This document shows, one piece after another, positions 12,777 to 23,804 of a stretch of DNA of 64,000 bases (position 1 is the stretch's first letter; each line of letters opens with the position of its first letter). A model generated the notes under the pieces. That model ran no database searches, had not been told where the DNA came from, and saw nothing but the letters and a program-made list of their open reading frames with translations. The stretch spans positions 1 through 64,000 of the forward strand of contig JAUIRK010000796.1 of assembly GCA_030549495.1 (NCBI GenBank), written 5' to 3'. The DNA comes from Nectonema munidae (Eukaryota > Nematomorpha > Nectonematoida > Nectonematidae). The position numbers and the translations under genes are program-made.

Positions 12777-13284
12777 TGTTTTTTTAAATTTATGATCAAA
12801 CTCTTACTTTATGATTTTTTATACTATTTAATTTCGCTCAGACTAAACACCGCAAAATGTCATCTACCAAAACACTAATAGAACTTAAAAACTTTCCAAA
12901 ATGCTTTGAAACTATGAAAACGATTTCCATATATGTCAAAATCAATAAAATATATCTTTTCCGTGTTTTGGGGTGTGTAATATATTTGCTATACATATAG
13001 TTAATTTTAAAGTATTTTGAAATTATTTTCAACATTTTCCTTTGTTTTGGGGCACGCAAAATATTTGCAATATTTATTTTTTTTGACATATATGGACATT
13101 GTTTTCTTAGTTTTAAAGCATTTAAGAGAATTTTTAAGTTTTATCAGTGTTTTGAAATGATAGATGACACTTTGGTATGTTTTGGGGTGTTTAGTCTGAC
13201 CCATTTAATTTAGTAGGACATAAGGCTAGACAATATTTCGGCTAAATTTGGTACCAAAGCAATGAGTATTTTTTGAAATACAAT

Positions 13285-14304
13285 TAGAGATGTATCGGAT
13301 ATCCGCTGACGCATATGGGGATCATTCGCAAAAAATTTTACATTCGCGGATTTTTTTCATGTTAACATCCGCTTTTGCAATTTAAAATCTTTACATTATA
13401 GCTATTTTTCTCATTTTTACATTGTATAGCTACTTTTCTCGATCCGAGATTCAAAAGTAAATTGTTCACCAATTTTGAAACAACAAATAAAGTAAAAACT
13501 TTCCTTTTGAATTTATATGATGAGGATATGATTGATAATAATTATAGCATGGAAGTAAAAAGCTGCAGAAAATGAAGAAAAGTGCTAATGAAGTTTATAC
13601 CTCTTTGAATGAAGCTATGGACTCTATTCTAAACTCTAGTAGTGTGAAGAAGAAAACGAAAAAGAAAATGAAGATAATGAAGCTTTTAATGAAGAAATAA
13701 CGAAGTATCAAAAAGAAAAAAAGAATAAACTCATTTAAGACCAAGGAAAGCAGACGACTTTAGTAATTCCTATTTAATTCCATTTAAAGTAGGAATTCGT
13801 CTGTGTTCCCTTTGGGGGTGGGTTAATGGCACGACTACTCAAAGCTTAGATTGGTGGAAAACTAAAAAACAAGAATTTCCATTTTTATCAAAAATTGCAT
13901 GTCATTACGTTACCCGTCCTCCTAGCACTGTTCAGAGCGAGCAGCTCTTTAGCAGCGCCGAAAATTTTAATACTGACAAAAGAAAGAGATTGCTCGGGGA
14001 AAAAGTAAAAAAACTGCTATTTCTTAAAAAAATTTACCCGTAATTAATAATGATCAGTTTAAATAAAAATTTCAAATTATTCTGATTTAGGTTTTTACAT
14101 GGATGGATTAAAAAAACAGTAAAAAATGTAAAATTAAAATATTAAGATAACGTAAAATATAAACATATACTTTTTAAAAAATATTTTAATATTTTATCTC
14201 CACATCGGCATAAAAATTCATTTTTTATATCTGCATCCTCAAGGATGTCAAATCTAATATCCGCATCCGCAGGATGTAAAAAATTCACATCGGATACATC
14301 TCTA
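13285..14304 (+). mobile_element. hAT DNA transposon, deleted, with dimerisation domain
   Basis: Termini 'tagagatgtatcggat' and, inverted, 'tagagatgtatccgat' are hAT-like. Near 13845-14040 the plus strand encodes 'LDWWKTKKQEFPFLSKIACH', then 'PPSTVQSEQLFSSA' and 'KRKRLLGEKVKKLLFL', the classic C-terminal hAT dimerisation domain (normally W-x6-P-L-...-SEREFS). An N-terminal acidic fragment lies near 13560-13740. The catalytic core is lost. A smaller relative is at 54441-54880. Confidence 0.85.
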
Positions 14305-14584
14305 AATTATACAATCCAGAAAAGCCTTAGTAGGGTTAAAGAGAATATTTCAAAGATCCTAAAGTCTCACAAAAAGGTTTTTATGCCGATAGACCAAAAA
14401 ACCTTAAATTCTTCTTACCAGTAAAAGGAATACGAAGAACGAGAATAAGAATGACAAGTGCGATGTGCGATGGCCAGTACTGATCAGAATTTTTTCTAAA
14501 AAAGAAAAAATTTGCTTTAGAAGTGAATATACGGGAATAACTCAAGCCTTAATTTAAAGAGATAAAAGAGACCGAATATTTGGG

Positions 14585-14742
14585 GGGCGGGGTGACTAAG
14601 GTTGCTTAGATACTGGGTTTCGAAAACTCAAGGTCTTGGGTTCTATCCTGCATCAAGCCTACTTTCCTCATAGTTCGATACAAACGGCCCAATTGTGCCT
14701 TCTCGAAGAAAACACCCGGCGTTGCTTTTATCTTTACCTTTT
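14585..14742 (+). mobile_element. tRNA-derived SINE, family A, copy 1
   Basis: tRNA-like head with 'ggttgcttagatactgggt' (A box) and 'ggtcttgggttctatcc' (B box), followed by a body ending 'tttatctttaccttttg'. The same unit is found inverted at 58497-58640, which defines a repeated family. Confidence 0.75.
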
Positions 14743-15084
14743 GAAAAAAATTTGCTTCAAACGAAAAAATTTTTTTCCAGAATAAACACTACATAAATAA
14801 ATTGTTGAAAGTTGAATTCGGAAGAGTTCTAGTAGAGGTGTACGCATTGGCCTTTGTCATCCAGTAGTCTAGTATCAGAATACACTCATTCCACCCCTAT
14901 CTATCCAATTAATGCAATACCAACAATAAAAAATTAAACAATGAACATAGAATAGAGAGCATAACAAAGGTTAAAAATAATAATAGATCAAAAAATCGTA
15001 TAAAAACTAAAAAATGCTACATAATTTGAAATAAAATGTATATAAAAATGTATGCTTTGCACTTTAATTTAATTGGGCGTAAAT

Positions 15085-15643
15085 CGGGGGGCGTAGCCAG
15101 ATGTGGGCTGCTGGGGCCAGCCCTGCTCCCAAACAAGTTTTGTATCTAATTGTATATTTGAAAGAAGAAACATCTGAAATGTATCTCAGAGCAGTGCACA
15201 CTTTGACAAATTGGTAGGTGCAATTTATTTTTACATGCAAAGGGTATGATGTGTGAAATTTGTGCTTTCAATATCTCCTTTTCCATGTATAATTTGAAAA
15301 TGCGGTTTGAAGCGCAGGTTTGAATTGGCAGTGACTTTGCAAAATAAATAATTGATTAACAACTATAGTTTCAACAACAATGTAACTTGAGGAAACAATT
15401 CAATATTATTTTTTTCAATAAACATTGTTTTCAATTTTTGTATTGATTATTTTTTGATTTCATCAGAATAAATTTTTATTCCAGAAATATTTTAATTAAA
15501 TTTTTTTATATTTCACACGAGAATTCAATTTATGCTAGTGTATTTACAATTGATAAACATTTAAATTATCTAAATTTGTGCACCCCCCCCCTCCCTCTGT
15601 AATTTATTACGCCCCTTAAATTAAATTCTTGTCTACGCCTCTC
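15085..15643. mobile_element. Non-autonomous DNA transposon with 'ggcgtagccaga' ends
   Basis: Left end 'gggggcgtagccagatgtgg' and right end inverted 'gaggcgtagacaagaattta'. The interior is AT-rich with no ORF. 'GGGGCGTAGCC' termini are common in animal DNA elements. The superfamily is not determined. Confidence 0.5.
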
Positions 15644-17171
15644 AAAACAAGTTGTCTAATTATACTTTTTCAAAAGACCATTTTAACAAAAAAAAAGATA
15701 TTTCGGCCGATTTTTTTAATCATTTTAATTGTTAAAATTTTTTATCAATACATAATTGGAATTATTGTGAAATATTTAGAAAATTTAGTTTATTAGAATA
15801 TTTAGTTTTGTGAAACTGTGCATCACATATGTTGAAATTATAGAAAAAAACAAAGATTACAGAGGTGACATTTAATTTATATTTATTATTAAATATAAAA
15901 ATATCTTATAATAATGATAAAAATGATAATAAAAATTTATCTAATTATACTCTCCAAACACTCTTCTATCCTTTGTCTCTCGTATAGGTCAATTTGTTAA
16001 TAATATATAGTGTAACCTGTTTTTAAGAGAGCCAGTGGTTTGGGACAAAAATTAAATGGCTCCCTTAGACAGGTGGCTTTGTTAAACAGGGGACACTTTA
16101 TTTTATAATAAGGAAAAGTTTTTTGAAAAATTTTGTATTTTATTTTTTAATTTAGAAATAATCATTAATAAAAGACTGTTTTGTTTTTTTATTACTCATT
16201 GACTCTTCAAGGAAGGCTTCAATCCCTGAAAATTCATGTCAATTTCATCAAGTTTGCTATAGTCGTGATTGAACAAATCTTTTGAAAGTGATAATATTGG
16301 TGTAGGTATATCATCGAAGTTGTCATCTTTTTCATTTTCTACAAAGAATGCTGATTTATTTTCTTCAAAATCGAACACTTCTGAATCAGGGGCGCACATC
16401 CTCAAAATTATTGGGGGCGAAATTTTTTTGTTGCAATTTTCAAAAGTAGTGGTCTGGAAATACCACGGGAGACCAAATATTCAAGCAAAAATATAGTGTA
16501 TTCAGCGCATACCTAAAGTCCTAAATTTATAAGACTACTTTATATTTTTTTTTACAAAATTGGTGAATTTAAATACTATACTTCCAGCGAAAATATTTTA
16601 ATTAAATTTGCATATCGAATATAGTTATGGCTTATGTCAAACTGAACAAATTCGTATCGATGAAGAATCGAATCCAGAGGCTTCCGTGCTGAGTCCATCA
16701 TCTCAACCAACCTGCCATGCCACCCATAGAGTATGCTGTAGGGGATACGTCAAATTAGTTTTCAAAAAACTTAGGTTATGCTCTAAAATTTTTTAGTTTT
16801 TGTTGAAGCTCTATAACTTTTTTTTCCTTAAAAGTTATTATAAAAGGCAAATCATTGAAAAATGTTAATAGTTATTTTATTTTTTGTAGATTTTTGTAGC
16901 TTGTATCAATTTTGTAGCTTTTAAACTATTTTTGAATGATGAAAATGAAATAATGCAATCTTAATTTTTTGTTTGCACAATTATACCTTCATTTTATACC
17001 CTTGCCCCTGAATCAATCACATTTTTTCATATAAACATTATAAGGTGTCTAGTTCAAATATTCTTTCATCAATTCCTGTAATGTGCCTGGTAGACTACTT
17101 CATTTTTCAAATGAAAAGCCTATTCCACCCCCTAACAATTTTGGATTTTTTTAAACTAGTGTATATTCGAT

Positions 17172-17752
17172 GGTTGTAGGTAAAAATGCCCCCAGAAAAA
17201 TGTCCCCGGAATAAATGCCCCTTATTAAAAAGTAGGGAAAAATGCCCCCTAATTTTTGATTTTCAGGATTTTTTTAATTATATAAATATTTTTATTTGCT
17301 ACCGTTTTGAAAGGTTAAATTTTCTAAAATTTCTTAATCTATAGGGTTTTTTTCTTTATAAAGTTCTTGAAAACAATTAGCAAAGGTGCACATTTGTGGG
17401 AATGTGTTCTTAAAATCAGTTAAAATACAAATTATATTTAGAAAGTGTTCTGATACACATAAAGTCCAAAAATATTTGCTGTTTTATAAATTTTTTTTTT
17501 GTATTTAAAAAATTGTCGTAGGCTGAGTTTTTTAGTTTACTTTGATTAAATTTTAAATGTTTTAGATGAAAAGTTAACATTTTTTTACAAAAAAACCTTT
17601 TTTGACATCTTTAAAAAAAAAAATTTTTTTAATTTTAATTAATAATTTTTTTGAATTTTTTTTGTGTTGGGACATTTTTTCCTAATTTTGGGGCATTTTT
17701 ACTGGTGGCGTTTTTTCCTACTTTTTAATTGGGAGAATTTTTTTTGCGCACC
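17172..17752. mobile_element. MITE with 9-bp target duplication
   Basis: Flanked on both sides by 'atattcgat' (17163-17171 and 17753-17761). Ends are approximate inverted repeats built from 'aaaaatgccccc' words ('ggttgtaggtaaaaatgccc' left; 'ggtgcgcaaaaaaaattctc' right, inverted). A 9-bp duplication is usual for Mutator-like elements. It sits within the long-TIR element. Confidence 0.7.
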
Positions 17753-17765
17753 ATATTCGATATGC

Positions 17766-17941
17766 GAGCCTCATGGTTGTTAGGGTGTACCTCTCAGCTT
17801 AACAGTTGAAGGTCAGGGGTTCGATCCCCAAGGCTCCCAACTCTAAAAACAAATTCACAAAAACTGTGATTAACCATCTTAAGCATAATGCGAGCATATA
17901 GCTTAACTGCTGAAAGTGCTTTGATATCTCAAAACCAAACC
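17766..17941 (+). mobile_element. tRNA-derived SINE, family B, with target duplication
   Basis: Head 'ttagggtgtacctctcagct' and B box 'ggttcgatccc', then a body ending in 'tctcaaaaccaaacc'. It is bounded by 13-bp direct repeats 'atattcgatatgc' (17753-17765, 17942-17954), the usual mark of LINE-driven insertion. A truncated relative is at 40338-40430. Confidence 0.85.
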
Positions 17942-19054
17942 ATATTCGATATGCAAATTTAATTAAAATATTTTCGCTGGAAGTATAGTATTTAAATTCA
18001 CCAATTTTGTAAAAAAAATATAAAGTAGTCTTATAAATTTAGGACTTTAGGTATGCGCTGAATAAACTCTATTTTAAAGGATTGCTTGAATATTTTGTCT
18101 CCCGTGGTATTTTCAGACCACTAATTTTGAAAATTCCAACAAAAAAATTTCGCCCCCCCCCCCCAATAATTTTGAGTTTGTGCGCCCCTGAGTTAGATGT
18201 AATGTGTCTTTTTGTTGGGGCGTAGATAGATTGTTCAGAGTAATGGGCTTGCTAACTAAATAAAAAAAAAATCTCATGAATAACCAAACAATATCTACAT
18301 AACACGTTGCTATGATCCAACAATAAGATACATCACATCTAAATATACTTTTGACTGTTTTTTGTACATACACAGGTCACTCAAACCTTACTCGAATTTT
18401 TATTAAAAAAATTGTGAACTAAAGTAACTTGATAAGAAAAACTGGGTAATATTTTACTTTACGGTTGCGTCAATCAAAAATTTTAATATTTTTAATTTGT
18501 TCAAATTTTTTTTTAATTTAATGAATTAGTTTAATGTAAAAGATCTAGGATCTTTACTAATATGCATCAACGAAATAAACTACGTTGAAAAATGTATAGT
18601 TTGATTGACATCACAACATATAAATAATTGCTTGAAAAAATTTTTGATTGACAGAACCAAAAATTGTCTCGTTTGGACAAAATCAAAGCTACTAAAAAGA
18701 AAGAACAAAATGACGTATTTTATGAAACACACATACATGTGCCAAATTGTAACAAAGTTGATTTACAGCCCTCGTTGATTTGCAGCTCTCAAGCGAATGG
18801 AAGCAGTAAATATAGGAAAAGAAGATGAGCTTTTTTGTGTTGATATAACAAGTGTATATAAAATGATATTCGCAAAGAATGTGAGTTTATATATAATTAC
18901 AAATACTGTGATGTTTTTTTAATTAATATGGCGCTCTTGGCTGAAAAATCCCGGCCCTTGACTGCTTTAGACAGGATTAGAAACCTTTTTTTTTTTAGAA
19001 ACCACAGTTTAGTGCCCTTATAAGGGTGGCACTTTAAGCAGGTTTCACTGTATA

Positions 19055-19432
19055 TATCAGAGCTCTGCGGGGACACCAACCTTCCCGTTCCCCACGGGGA
19101 AAACTTTTCGCCCTTTTTCGGGGTAATCAATTCGATTTCTGAATATACCGACTAGCAACTCGAAATCCGAAAGATTGTTTAGTGTTGGTACGAATATTGT
19201 GAACAACAAAGGGACTTGCTTAAAGCCGGAAAAAGTGGAAAAAATAATATTCATTGGTCAAAACAATAAAGCAATCAAAAAATCCCCTTAATTAAAGAAC
19301 ATGAAATATTTTCATTTTTTTAAACAGTTTTTTGTTGTATAATAAAAAATACTGAATTAATTTTGTATTTTGTTTTATATAAAAAGAAAATCTTCTTGTC
19401 TTCCGCGTGGTCTTGCCAGACCACTGATATTT
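19055..19432. other. Spacer, nothing recognised
   Basis: A minus-strand open frame (19057-19254) has no recognisable domain. Mostly AT-rich. Confidence 0.3.
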
Positions 19433-19652
19433 TATCCATACCTCAATATTTTACTTATATTCATTCTCTCTTTCTATCCATACCTCAATATTTTACTTAT
19501 ATTCATTCTCTCTTTCTACCTATCAGAAGAATCCTTGATGAAGCAAAATATCACATCCTGATTAAGTATTTGTATTTTTCTCTCTTTCTACCTAACAGAA
19601 GAATCCTTGATGAAGCGAAATATCACATCCTGATTAAGTATTTGTATTTTCA
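19433..19652 (+). repeat. Two adjacent tandem duplications
   Basis: A 42-bp unit ('tatccatacctcaatatttt...') occurs twice from 19433, and overlapping its end a 72-bp unit ('tctctttctacc' through 'gtatttgtatttt', with 'agaagaatccttgatgaagc') occurs twice from 19509. Copies are almost identical. A single weak relative of the second unit ('agcagaagaatccatcaata') lies near 48885. Confidence 0.85.
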
Positions 19653-19659
19653 TCAATAA

Positions 19660-20712
19660 AGTTTTTTACTTAAACTTGTTTAATAAAATTTGAAGCTTAA
19701 ATTTTATATAACATATTTGGATGTTGAGTATCGTAGTTTCCAGGTAGCATATACAAATATGCGATGTTTTACCTTTTTGCACTGATAGTAACTGACTAAT
19801 GAAGATTTGTATCATGTAGATAATTATTCCAATTAACTATTTTCCGTTAGTTTATGCCTCTGGAAATCAAGTTGTTTTACAAACTAGAATTTTACAAGCT
19901 CAGGTAAAGAAGTTAAATTAGAAAATAATAATCACTCCTTGGTGAATAAAAGTGCCGTATTGGAGGAAGTAGTGTCGCATGCACAAACTTAAATATGAAC
20001 TTAGACATTTGAACTTGTTATAAATCTTTTATTTTGATTTATTTAAATAAAATATGCAGAAGTAGGACACACCTGGCAACCCCAAACTAACATTAACAGA
20101 TCATATAATGTTGGATCTAAATAAAATTACGTTAAAAACAAGAAATACGACACGTACCGCATTGTTCTCTGAAGTATGATGACGGAACGAACTTTAAACG
20201 CTCATTGGAGGAAAATAGAGGATATATAAGAAAAAACAAACTCAGAAAAGCTTATTCTGAAAACGGTAAAATTTCAGACGAGATTCATTGAAAACAAAAA
20301 TCTCCAAAACTGATCGAGGAAGAGGACAAAAATCTTGTATGAATCAAGTAGTAGTGTATGCGAATGTTTCAACAAAGTAGTGATTGGTTGGTAATGATAA
20401 TGATTTGAGCGTTTAAAATCAAATTGCCAAATATTTTATAAAAGGTACTATACACTATATGCTCCTGATAAATTCACGTAGTAGCTGGCTGCTACATCGT
20501 GAGAATAGCATAGACAAATTTTGTTCTTGATGCCAGATTCTCTACCACTTTTCAAGAGAGAGAGAGAGAGGAGGGGGGAGGAGATACAAAGGTACACGAA
20601 GAATATTAGTAATTTGATGATATATGATCACGATAACGCTAGATAATAATGAGGAACGCCTTTCGTTGAAGATGAAGTTAAAGATGAAGAGAAAGGGAAA
20701 TGCTTACTTAGA
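19660..20712. other. Non-coding stretch with GA microsatellite
   Basis: AT-rich, then a (GA) run at 20555-20571 followed by 'gaggggggaggag'. Purine-rich GAGA tracts are frequent in arthropod promoters, and the possible secreted-peptide exon starts 140 bases downstream. Confidence 0.35.
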
Positions 20713-20863
20713 ATGTTCTTGCTACTCTCATTCGTGTGTTCCCATTTTTCATTCAGCATAGCGTGCAAAGGAAATATCGATTTTCGTGAAACGGGACAAC
20801 AGAGCTACTACGGTGAGGACGACGAACAGATACCGAATTCTAATGGATCATCATCTCTTGCAA
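20713..20863 (+). CDS. Possible first coding exon of a secreted protein
   Basis: ATG at 20713 opens 'MFLLLSFVCSHFSFSIA', a hydrophobic leader ending in a plausible signal-peptidase site before 'CKGNIDFRETGQQSYYGEDD', and the frame stays open for about 50 codons to a possible donor A|GTGTGT at 20864. The next bases are a stop if unspliced. The stretch is less AT-rich than its surroundings and follows a GA tract. I do not recognise the peptide and could not find a second exon, so this is a candidate only. Confidence 0.3.
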
Positions 20864-20871
20864 GTGTGTAG

Positions 20872-21737
20872 TTATATGATTGATTAATGATGATATGCAT
20901 CATATTCAATTTTCAATATTGATAAGATAGATGGAGGTGGGTTCGCTCGCTCGCTCTCTAGCAGTGCATGTATGAATGTTATTACTTGAATAACATAAAG
21001 TATGCAGTATATATAATAATGATGAATGTGGTTTAACATCATCAGCCATCTTCTCCTATCAGACTGGCATATATATATATAATGTTGTAATGATAATAAT
21101 GACTATTATTGGTTCTTTTGCATTATTGATTTAAATATGTATGTATATTTGTGCGAGTGAGGGAGATAATTTCAATATCATTACTGATCTAATCTAATCT
21201 AATCTAATTTTTGTACGATCAAAGTCTTACGATTATAGTCCATAAATCATATAGGCGAGGAACGCATATATAAGAGACATTCATACCCAAAACTATTTTT
21301 AGCTTTAGCATGCAACTTCAAAATGTCTCGTGTAGCAAAATGCGAGCAAAAGTGATGCTTGAAAGCGCAAAGATATGAAAACTTGTCAAGAGACATAAAA
21401 TTTATGACTTATTTTGGAAGAGATCAACATTATCGACGCAAATCAAACACATCGACAAGTGCAGGCTAATATCTTCAGAGGCTCCAAAGACCACTTCTGC
21501 ATATTTTTGTGAAAGAGATCATTTAAACGCAGGGTTCTCATGAACTACCTGTTAAGGCTGCAAGCCATGAACGAATGACACATAATCATAGACCTATTAA
21601 AAGTATCTGGTGTTTCCTCAGAATCGTCTTATAGCCGGTTCTAAAAGAAGATTTACACAGAGCGATTTTATAGCATTTTTTTCTAAAATGATTTTTTTCT
21701 GAATTTTCTATATGCAAATTATGAATGAAGGTTTAGG
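20872..21737. other. Simple-repeat-rich stretch
   Basis: Short runs such as 'ttcgctcgctcgctctct' near 20941, AT dinucleotides near 21070, and 'atctaatctaatctaatct' near 21188. It could be intron of the candidate gene at 20713. No coding evidence. Confidence 0.35.
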
Positions 21738-21850
21738 GCAATGTTTCTCAACGTTGTCCATGAGGAACGCCAAAGAGTTAATGATATTTTTGAGGAGTCC
21801 ATGTAGGAATATTTGATATTTGGAGTCCATTAAGTTTTGCAAAAAGCGCA
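21738..21850 (+). repeat. hAT terminus fragment related to the 3379 element
   Basis: 'gcaatgtttctcaacgttgt' then 'ccatgagg', 'gaggagtccatgtagg' and 'ggagtccattaag' parallel the left end of the ZBED5-type hAT at 3379 ('tttcccaacc', 'gggtccatgg', 'ggggtccatgaag'). The right-hand end was not identified. Confidence 0.45.
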
Positions 21851-22290
21851 TATTAAAGGTAAAATTTAAATGTTTATCAAATAAAAAATAAAATTTTGTT
21901 GAGCAAATGTTCTGAAATTGAAAAAATGATATATTATGGCAAAAAGCACAGTTATATGGGGCTGTTTTCGCATCTTCTCATCTTGTTGAATCAATTTTAA
22001 GTGATTTAAAATATGAACGTTCAGTTTAAAGCTATTAATCGATTCTTTTTTTCCCGTAATTTCCCGTCAGAAAGACTAACAACTGTCGCCTCCCCCTCTG
22101 ATATCATTCAACAGCACTTCAGATTTTAATGGCGATACATTTAGAGAATGAACTTTACTCCCCAAATGGATGACATACAATGATGAAGAAAGGTTACTTC
22201 TCTCCGATGTATGAAGAAGATAAATGTCGAAACACATATGATTCAAAGGTGTTCGGATTCGATGTATGTCACAACTCGAATATGATAAAG

Positions 22291-22859
22291 GGTGTCTGGT
22301 CAAAACGTCCGAAACCGAAAACCAAAACGTCCGAAACCAAAAGGTCCGAAAATTAGATTAACAGTATCTGAACCCAAAAAAAACATTTTTTTCGAGAATC
22401 AAAATTGTTGAGGAAAAAAATAAAAGATTGAGCACAAAACTTTTTTTATTTAAAAAAGTTCTATTTCTAATTTTTTAGTTTAAAACTTTACACATTTTAG
22501 ATTTAAATGAAAAATGCACTATAATCAAGCGTGGCTTTTTACTGGAATGGATAAAAATTCATTCCAATCTCTTAAAATCCATTCAAATCGTGTAGTTTTT
22601 CCCTTGATTTTTGATAGCAAGTGTAATTTTCAAAGTCTTGCAAATTCGACTAATTAGTATAACTTTTTTCGAGACTTTTTTCCAAAATTGGGTTATATAT
22701 TTTAAAATCATAATCTTCAGAAGTGTTTGATTTTAAATTTTTTAGCCAAATTCATTATAATTCAAAAAAAATTTGGTTTCGGACGTTTTGGTTATGGACG
22801 TTTTGGTTTTCGGACGTTTTTTTGGACGTTTTGGATTTTGGACATTTTGACTATGAACC
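22291..22859. mobile_element. MITE with iterated 'aaaacgtccgaaa' inverted ends
   Basis: The left end (22291-22360) repeats 'caaaacgtccgaaacc' and 'aaggtccgaaaat'. The right end (22770-22859) carries the inverse words 'ggtttcggacgttttggtt', 'ggacgttttgg' and 'ggacattttgac'. The middle is AT-rich without ORF. The ends are tandem words rather than one simple TIR. Confidence 0.7.
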
Positions 22860-23322
22860 ACAGCCTTGAGCAATTCTCCCTTAAAAAAGATGGCAAGTGC
22901 TTCAGCCTCGGTCTATTGTCAAGTGTATTATTGAATTCTGCTCTCTTTTCAAGCATCGCCTTCCGTAACAAACTTATACAAGCTGTAAAACTGTATTTGA
23001 AAAAGAGGATTTATAGAATCATAACAATGTTCTAATAGCTCTAAATTTTGTCGTAGAGTTCAATAAAAAGTTTCATTTTCTGAAAGTCAAATCTGTAAGA
23101 TCATATGAGTAAATCTTACATACTCGTAATTCTCTACATCATTGCTTCACAAAATTTTGCAACGTGGGTAGCCCATAAGGGAAAGTTATATCAAGTACCA
23201 ACTTCTAATTTTTGAGAATATCAGTGCATATAGTTCAATGAAGTCACTTTGCTTATTTGAAAGAAGAATTTTGCAGTAAATGCGGAAACAAGTAATCATT
23301 AGATCTGAGTAATACTCTAGAC

Positions 23323-23796
23323 CAGTGTTCCCTAACTTTTTTTGAGCCGCGATACACTCTTTACATAGAAAAATTCCGGGACACACCACCAAGCAAATAT
23401 CTCAAAAAAACTATGAAGAGTATTATAATTAACAGTATCCTTGTAATCCATTAAACATTACGATTAGTAGCAGCAGAAGGAAACTGCGTGAACAAGCAAC
23501 AACAACAATAAAATTTTATTCAGTGTGACAAATGAGCTTGCTCTCGAGAACAAATTAAATTCCATCAAGGGTCCAAAGACGACAAGCAAACTCGCATTTC
23601 ATCATCAATTCCGAGAAGTCTTTCTCGGCTTTTGGCTTAGATTTCGGTTAATGCCGACAGAAAGTTTTTAAAATTTAATGATTGAACCGCGTTCAAAGTC
23701 GTGCTAATTGAGGGATAACTGTATCTTTTTATTATTTCTAAAAAATCTCGCGACACACTTTGTAAGTTTTTGCGACACACAGTTTGGGAAACACTG
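23323..23796. mobile_element. hAT MITE with 8-bp target duplication
   Basis: Starts 'cagtgttccctaactttttt' and ends 'cacagtttgggaaacactg', a standard hAT terminal pair, with 'gcgatacactctt' / 'gcgacacac' subterminal words on both sides. Flanks are 'ctctagac' (23315-23322) and 'ctctagag' (23797-23804), matching at 7 of 8 bases. No transposase is left. Confidence 0.8.
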
Positions 23797-23804
23797 CTCT
23801 AGAG

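Larger units (their letters stand above)
16387..18190. mobile_element. DNA transposon with ~240-bp terminal inverted repeats
   Basis: Begins 'caggggcgcacatcctcaaa' and ends with the inverse 'tttgagtttgtgcgcccctg'. The inverted match continues about 240 bp on each side (16387-16628 against 17942-18190), including 'taggactttaggtatgcgct' and 'atattttcgctggaagtata'. The central part has no recognised gene. Such long TIRs fit Mutator-like or foldback-type elements, and a clean target duplication was not seen. Confidence 0.75.
16006..19054. mobile_element. Outer element of an insertion nest, pogo/Tigger-type ends
   Basis: Left end 'tatagtgtaacctgttttta' and right end inverted 'tatacagtgaaacctgctta' match, each followed by a 'gccac/gccag' block. 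Minus-strand remnant protein at 16196-16405 is acidic ('LSKDLFNHDYSKLDEIDMNF') and could be a transposase C-terminus. Most of its length is later insertions: 16387-18190, containing 17172-17752 and 17766-17941. A short stretch near 18920-19040 belongs again to the outer element. Confidence 0.6.

Noticed and set aside
12838-13204. Overlapping Lys/Ile-rich minus-strand frames
   Set aside because: They are a degenerate internal repeat ('gttttggggtgtgtaatat' type words) translated by chance.
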